Part shown: piece by piece, positions 13,433 to 17,180 of the stretch
Numbering within the stretch: the first letter of the stretch is position 1
How the letters are laid out: the number at the start of each line of letters is the position of its first letter
Notes under the pieces: generated by a model
Told to the model about the DNA's origin: nothing
The model's database searches: none
What the model saw: the letters and a program-made list of their open reading frames with translations, nothing else
Assembly (NCBI GenBank): GCA_964467315.1
Contig: CAYXSA010000090.1
Coordinates: 1 to 17,180 of the forward strand
From: JAAFIM01 sp964467315
GTDB lineage: Bacteria; Bacteroidota; Bacteroidia; Chitinophagales; Saprospiraceae
Reading direction: 5' to 3'
DNA: 17,180 bases
Translations under genes and position numbers: made by a program

Positions 13433-14209
13433 TTATTTAAAGTTTTTATCATTGGCTACAGCGGCATCGCGCAGACGCTGCAAAAAGGGCGAAGCAAAGA
13501 CGAAATCTTGCAAAACTTCGTTGTCGCTGCCCATGACTTCTTTGCAGTTGCCCACCCAAGCGAGATTGCCAAAATAAAGCAGGTTGATTTTGTCGCCGAT
13601 TTCCATCACGGAGTTCATATCGTGTGTATTGATAACGGTCGTCATCTGGTTTTCGATAGTGAGGTTGCGTATCAGCTCGTCGATTTTGATGGAGGTCGTC
13701 GGGTCGAGACCCGAATTTGGCTCATCGCAAAACAGATATTTTGGCTTCAAAATGATAGCGCGGGCGATGCCGACGCGTTTTTGCATACCGCCGCTTACTT
13801 CGCCAGGATATTTGGCGTTGCTGCCCTTTAGTTCGACGCGTTCCAGCGTTTCGTCCACGCGCATTTGCTTTTCTTTGAGCGTCAGGCGGGTGAACATATC
13901 AAGTGGGAAGCGCACATTTTCCTCTACCGTCATGGAGTCAAACAGCGCCGAGCCTTGAAAAAGCATGCCCATTTGGGAGCGGATTTCTTTGCGCTGCTTC
14001 GTATTGAGCAGGCTAAAATTTATATCGTCGTACCAGACTGCGCCCGAAGAAGGGGCAACGAGTCCAACGAGAATTTTGAGCAAAACGGTCTTTCCTGCCC
14101 CGCTTTTGCCGATAATTAGGTTCGTTTTCCCTTGCTCAAACGTGGTGGAAATGCCTTTTAGCACCTCTTGCGCGCCGAATACTTTTTTGACGTTATCTAC
14201 TCGTATCAT
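13433..14209 (-). CDS. MlaF-like ABC transporter ATP-binding protein
   Basis: 258 residues from the ATG at 14209. The longer frame (to 14290) only translates repeat R9, and this start places MIRVDNVKKVFG at the usual N-terminus. Walker A is GKSGAGKT (34-41), the Q-loop is Gln85 in LFQGSALFDSMTVEENV, the signature SGGMQKR (139-145) is characteristic of the MlaF/Mkl group, Walker B is YLFCDEP (158-164) and the H-loop His196. It should power an Mla-type phospholipid transporter with an MlaE permease and MlaD-like MCE proteins at the inner membrane. The MCE genes follow downstream after a T9SS gene. The permease gene, often upstream of the ATPase, is not in the window; a toxin-antitoxin-like pair is found there instead. 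Confidence 0.93.
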   Translation of the reverse strand: MIRVDNVKKVFGAQEVLKGISTTFEQGKTNLIIGKSGAGKTVLLKILVGLVAPSSGAVWYDDINFSLLNTKQRKEIRSQMGMLFQGSALFDSMTVEENVRFPLDMFTRLTLKEKQMRVDETLERVELKGSNAKYPGEVSGGMQKRVGIARAIILKPKYLFCDEPNSGLDPTTSIKIDELIRNLTIENQMTTVINTHDMNSVMEIGDKINLLYFGNLAWVGNCKEVMGSDNEVLQDFVFASPFLQRLRDAAVANDKNFK

Positions 14210-14244
14210 GCCTATTATCGAGATTTGGGCGATTTTTTTTTTGA

Positions 14245-14362
14245 GGGCGTGCCCCTGCTCCCCGCCGCAAAGGCGGCGGAGCCGTAGCATGCTACGGCTC
14301 TACGGGTCGCAGGGTCGGGCTATCCGAGCCGTAGCATGCTACGGCTCTACTATCCCTCACGC
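14245..14362 (+). repeat. Modular structured intergenic element, subtype I (copy R9) with the module twice
   Basis: Plus strand: T-run, GGGCGTGCCC (14245-14254), hairpin 1 closed by CCCTGC/GCAGGG as in R3 and holding a GC hairpin plus a GAGCCG-N10-CGGCTCTAC module (14279-14303). Then GGTCGGGCTATCC, the identical module again as hairpin 2 (14326-14350), and TATCCCTCACGC. It lies upstream of the MlaF-like gene, antisense to it. The 265-base gap also holds a GC hairpin (14364-14386). Confidence 0.85.
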
Positions 14363-14363
14363 G

Positions 14364-14386
14364 CCGCCCGCCAAAGGGGCGGGCGG
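14364..14386. repeat. GC hairpin flanking copy R9
   Basis: CCGCCCGCC (14364-14372) and GGCGGGCGG (14378-14386) form a perfect 9-bp stem with a 5-nt loop, directly after the CACGC end of R9. It lacks an adjacent T-run on either strand, so it is not a clear terminator. Between it and the PIN gene stop (14475) I see nothing else. Confidence 0.5.
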
Positions 14387-14474
14387 GGAGCCAGTTCCCT
14401 GCCTTTGCCCCACAAAATTAGCAAGTTTCAGCGAAAAAGAGCAGCAGGGGGCAAGTATTTTGGCTGTGGGTTTT

Positions 14475-14984
14475 TTAAGGAGTAGGGCTTATCATAGCAG
14501 CCCATTTAGCCAATAATTGATTGCAGGCTTCAGCTGGAAGTCGATTGTTGATATTTTTTAGCTCGTTTAGTTTGTTTGTCGCCTCCGATGGGAGTAGCAG
14601 ATTTGCAACAACTATAGCATCTAAAATAAACAAAATACCTTTCACCGTAATGCTTTCAGTTTCTGCGGTTTTCCTCAAATTGCCATCGCCCGTAAGCAGC
14701 CAAGCGCTTTCTTTTTTTGCTACATAAAGTCCAGAACAATCCGCAAAAGATAAATTGCTTCGCTGTAAAGTGCTTATAGCAGCCATCTCTATTGGTGAAA
14801 AGGTATTTACTTTCAGTTTACCTGAATTTCTAAAAGGCTGAAGCGCTTGTTGCTGTGTGGGGTATAGCTCATTAACTATAAAATCTGTCGTCTGAAAATC
14901 AAAATTAAGTGAAAAAAAAACAGCCAATAAATCCAATTGAATAAGGTCAATCAGAATATTCGCATCGCTTATAGTGATTTGCAT
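14475..14984 (-). CDS. PIN-domain-like protein, probable ribonuclease toxin
   Basis: 169 residues. It has the acidic residues expected of a PIN nuclease at the right spacings: Asp7 in ISDANILIDL, Glu39 in FIVNELYP, Asp82 in LSFADCSGLYVA and Asp100 in LLTGDGNLRK. These would bind the metal ions that cut RNA. The gene starts 4 bp after the stop of the XRE-ImmA gene, so the two are almost surely cotranscribed and probably translationally coupled. A DNA-binding partner followed by a PIN nuclease suggests a type II toxin-antitoxin-like unit. It resembles the DUF3368-type PIN group, but the exact family is uncertain and the target RNA is unknown. It is AT-rich compared with the genes on its left, which hints at recent acquisition. 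Confidence 0.82.
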   Translation of the reverse strand: MQITISDANILIDLIQLDLLAVFFSLNFDFQTTDFIVNELYPTQQQALQPFRNSGKLKVNTFSPIEMAAISTLQRSNLSFADCSGLYVAKKESAWLLTGDGNLRKTAETESITVKGILFILDAIVVANLLLPSEATNKLNELKNINNRLPAEACNQLLAKWAAMISPTP

Positions 14985-14988
14985 ATTT

Positions 14989-16047
14989 TTATGCGTTTAG
15001 GGGCATTAGTTTTTCTCTTATCTCCATCAAATCGACATTCAGTAGCTCTGCCGCTTTCGATACTGTAATAAGTTCCAGTGAAACCGCTTTGTAAACCATC
15101 TGCACAAAACGATAGGTTTTTTCTTCCGTATGGTATTGTGCGGCGGCTTTTTCATCAATTTCGGTAGCGCTTTGCTTTAATGTACTGTAGTATGCTTTGG
15201 TAATTATGCCCAAATCTAAACATCGATAGATTAAAGCGGAGTAAGAAATTCCGTAGCGATTTTGCAAGGAATTTAGCTCTATAGAGGCTATTTGCTGTCT
15301 TTCTTTGCCCAATTCATCAATAATTATTTTTTTAGGCATCAACAAAGCAGCAGCAAAACGATTGCAAATTTGCTCGATTTTATTGCCGCTAATTTCAGGC
15401 GAAATACTCAAAAATATATGCCCTAATTCGTGTAGAACTGTAAACCTGCGCCGAAAAATGCTTATTTGCTCCCAAGAATTTGAAAAAATAAGGGGCATTT
15501 TCCCATCTACAACCAAAGATAGACCATCGAAAATAGATTTTTCTGTGTTGGGCTCGGCGATAGCTTCTTCGTAAATTTTTATATGCTGTTGCTCCAGCAA
15601 TGCGAATACGCTGCCAATCGGGTGCACAGACAAATCCCAAGCCTTGCGTAGGGCTTCGGCTGCTTGTTCTGCGTCTTCAGTGCTATGAATTTTTATATCT
15701 GCTATTGGGTTGACAAAATTTTTATCTTCGCCTAAAATTTGCTCAATAGACATATATTTTTGAAGAAATATATTAGCCTTTTGCGATAAAGTATCTTGTT
15801 TTTTAGCAGGCAATTTACGCCCTTTTCTGAAAGAAATTTTGGGTACATTTATAATAGCCTCTCTAAAAAAAAAGTCAATTTTTTGCTTCAATGCCGTAGC
15901 CAAATTTATTAAAACAGTGCTGTTAGGCATCATAGCGCCTTTTTCATATTGGGAAATAGCTTGTTTGCTAACGCCTACAGCGTCTGCTAATTTTTGCTGA
16001 CTCAGCCCCAATAAAATTCTTGCAGTCTTTAGGTTTTGTGCGTTCAT
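14989..16047 (-). CDS. XRE-type regulator fused to ImmA/IrrE-like zinc metallopeptidase
   Basis: 352 residues. The N-terminal helix-turn-helix (about 5-60) reads LKTARILLGLSQQKLADAVGVSKQAISQYEKG. The middle is an ImmA/IrrE (DUF955) peptidase domain with zinc motif HELGH at 206-210 (His206, Glu207, His210) and probable third ligand Glu225 in NKIEQICNRFAAALLMP. A C-terminal region (about 250-352) ends in a small helix-turn-helix-like segment (VSKAAELLNVDLMEIREKL). Such fusions regulate their own operon and can cleave a repressor or partner. As first gene of a pair with a PIN protein it is the likely antitoxin/regulator. The gene is visibly AT-rich (for example 19 G+C in 60 bases at 15781-15840, against 32 in 60 at 13741-13800 in the MlaF-like gene). 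Confidence 0.93.
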   Translation of the reverse strand: MNAQNLKTARILLGLSQQKLADAVGVSKQAISQYEKGAMMPNSTVLINLATALKQKIDFFFREAIINVPKISFRKGRKLPAKKQDTLSQKANIFLQKYMSIEQILGEDKNFVNPIADIKIHSTEDAEQAAEALRKAWDLSVHPIGSVFALLEQQHIKIYEEAIAEPNTEKSIFDGLSLVVDGKMPLIFSNSWEQISIFRRRFTVLHELGHIFLSISPEISGNKIEQICNRFAAALLMPKKIIIDELGKERQQIASIELNSLQNRYGISYSALIYRCLDLGIITKAYYSTLKQSATEIDEKAAAQYHTEEKTYRFVQMVYKAVSLELITVSKAAELLNVDLMEIREKLMPLNA

Positions 16048-16059
16048 CTGCGTTTTTTA

Positions 16060-16094
16060 TTGACAAATATACAAATAAAATGCTAATTTGTCAA
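16060..16094 (-). promoter_or_regulatory. Promoter and overlapping operator of the XRE-ImmA/PIN operon
   Basis: TTGACAAAT (16060-16068) and ATTTGTCAA (16086-16094) are perfect 9-bp inverted repeats separated by 17 bp. On the minus strand TTGACA (16089-16094) is followed after 17 nt by TATATT. The same box reads TATATTTG (16064-16071), an exact Bacteroidota TAnnTTTG -7 box. The start ATG is 12 nt beyond the inverted repeat. The -10/-7 box overlaps one arm and the -35 the other, so a dimer of the XRE protein binding here could shut off its own promoter. Confidence 0.65.
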
Positions 16095-16110
16095 CAATAA
16101 AATCCTTTTT

Positions 16111-17052
16111 TTAATCCCGCCGCCTTGTATAGTCGTACCAAATCTGCTCCTTTATACCGCCTGTGCGGCTTTGGCTGTATTGGTAGATAGGCGCGCCGTA
16201 CTTATCGAAGCGGGTGCGGGTAGTGGCTGTAGTGCGTTTATTTTTATCGCGCAGACGGGTGGTTTCTTCTTTCATGCTGCCTGTGCGGCGGTAGCGATAC
16301 TCGGTGATGCGTCCCGCGTTGCCTGCTTCTTCTTCGCTTTTGCCTTCGCCGTAGAGCTTGCTCAAGATACGGTCTATTTTTCCCGCATTGTTGTAGAAAA
16401 AAAACTCTTCTTCCGTGATGAGGCGGCGGGCGTTGCGGTGGGTGATTTTCAGTAGGAGGGTATCGAGGTAAAAAAATTCCAATTCGCGCTGTAGTTTGTT
16501 GGTCGCGTCGAAAGTCCAGACGCGCTCCAGCAAGCCGCCTTTGTATACGAGCGAGTCGCGCCGAAACTTGCCTAAGTAATTGAAGTACACGGCATTGAGT
16601 TGGTGTTGGGCGTTGTACTTATAGAGTACGGTGTCGCTCGTGCCATTATCGCCCCAGACCCAATACTCGGCGAGGCGCTGCCCCAAAGAATCATGCAAAT
16701 ATAGCACGCTGTCTATGGCTGCGCCTCGCTGCTGAAAAACGCCCTTTTCGATACGCGGAGCAGGATAAAAGCGGATAATTTTCGAGAGCATTTCTCCCTC
16801 TTGGTCGTAGTACAAGTGCAGGGAAGTACGCCCGAAAATATCGTATTCTTCTCGCTCGGAGATGTATTTTTTGGTGTATTCGGAGTCTTTGGAGCGATTG
16901 CGCAGGTAGGTTTCTTTGAGTACCATGCGGCTGCTGTCTTGGGCGTATATATTGATGCGCAGATAGCGCTCTATGAGGTCTGCCCGCGTTTGCGCTTGCG
17001 TCGCATTCGCCGCCCCCAAAAACAGCCCTAACAAAAACAGGTAAAGTCGCAA
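16111..17052 (-). CDS. Secreted protein with YD/MORN-like repeats, unknown function
   Basis: 313 residues. The frame starts with TTG at 17052. There is no ATG before the signal peptide (MRLYLFLLGLFLGAANATQAQ), and an in-frame stop lies two codons upstream at 17056-17058, so a non-ATG start is required (ATT at 17055 is the alternative). The mature protein repeats short strands with a Tyr-rich turn: EEYDIFGRTSLHLYYDQEGEML, LYLHDSLGQRLAEYWVW, LYKYNAQHQLNAVYFNY, FFFYNNAGKIDRIL, RFDKYGAPIYQYS. This resembles the YD-like repeats of RHS-type and other wall- or envelope-associated proteins in Bacteroidota. No catalytic residues are seen. It lies 63 bp upstream of the XRE-ImmA promoter on the same strand, so it may be transcribed separately. 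Confidence 0.78.
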   Translation of the reverse strand: MRLYLFLLGLFLGAANATQAQTRADLIERYLRINIYAQDSSRMVLKETYLRNRSKDSEYTKKYISEREEYDIFGRTSLHLYYDQEGEMLSKIIRFYPAPRIEKGVFQQRGAAIDSVLYLHDSLGQRLAEYWVWGDNGTSDTVLYKYNAQHQLNAVYFNYLGKFRRDSLVYKGGLLERVWTFDATNKLQRELEFFYLDTLLLKITHRNARRLITEEEFFFYNNAGKIDRILSKLYGEGKSEEEAGNAGRITEYRYRRTGSMKEETTRLRDKNKRTTATTRTRFDKYGAPIYQYSQSRTGGIKEQIWYDYTRRRD

Positions 17053-17098
17053 AATCTATAAATATCGGTGTTGGAAAAATCGAAGCTGTAAAACCTGC

Positions 17099-17122
17099 GC
17101 CGCAGCGCCTTTGCGCTGCGGC
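17099..17122. terminator. GC hairpin at the right edge, possibly a terminator for a gene outside the window
   Basis: A perfect 10-bp stem (17099-17108 with 17113-17122, 4-nt loop) lies upstream of the YD-like gene. On the minus strand a short TTTT occurs a few bases after the stem, so it may end a transcript entering from the right. The T-run is short and displaced, so the call is weak. Otherwise the 17053-17180 stretch shows no gene. Confidence 0.35.
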
Positions 17123-17180
17123 AACTTCACAATCTGTGATTAAAAGCCAAAAAAATAGGAAATAAAATTTGGCGAGGGGC

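Noticed and set aside
14210..14290. N-terminal extension of the MlaF-like ATPase
   Set aside because: The extra residues are a translation of repeat R9, and the family N-terminus starts at the ATG at 14209.

Overview
The window looks like a chromosomal segment of a member of the Bacteroidota. It carries a type IX secretion (T9SS) C-terminal sorting domain, a DUF3127 protein, an outer-membrane barrel of the PorT-like type, lipoproteins with a Bacteroidota-style signal, and promoter-like TAnnTTTG boxes. I cannot name the genus. Almost all genes run on the minus strand. The exceptions are one glycosyltransferase (6163-7653) and the 3' end of a heptad-repeat gene at the left edge (1-126).

Layout from left to right: the end of a plus-strand gene made of 21-bp repeats; a lipoprotein with propeller-like repeats and a TPR-like plus beta-barrel protein (322-3225); a small secreted protein (3544-4128); a PduO-type cobalamin adenosyltransferase (4366-4914) and hemC (5067-5960), both acting on tetrapyrroles; a divergent membrane glycosyltransferase (6163-7653); an SSB-like DUF3127 protein (7842-8273) and dnaN (8458-9576). 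Next comes an MCE/Mla-type lipid transport group, in transcription order MlaF-like ATPase, T9SS-secreted protein, MlaD-like, MlaD-like (14209 down to 9724). Last come an AT-rich XRE-ImmA/PIN toxin-antitoxin-like pair with its own promoter/operator (14475-16094) and a secreted YD-like protein (16111-17052).

The most striking feature is non-coding. Seven copies of one modular, strongly structured intergenic element occur between the genes (215-310, 3344-3500, 4224-4343, 7672-7760, 10887-11023, 12019-12161, 14245-14362). Each starts with GGGCGTGCCC, usually after a run of T, and carries a first variable hairpin, a conserved middle block, a second variable hairpin and a CTCACGC end. The two ends can pair. 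In one copy both ends have changed together (GCCTG/CAGGC instead of GCGTG/CACGC), and the internal hairpins change sequence while keeping their pairing. There are two subtypes that differ in the middle block. The copies lie in both orientations, and four lie within 25 nt of a stop codon. This suggests a mobile or RNA-level family and is the main candidate for an undescribed system. Two other long hairpin repeats (4932-5034, 8338-8449) belong to a different type.

No rRNA, tRNA, CRISPR array, IS element or replication origin was recognised.
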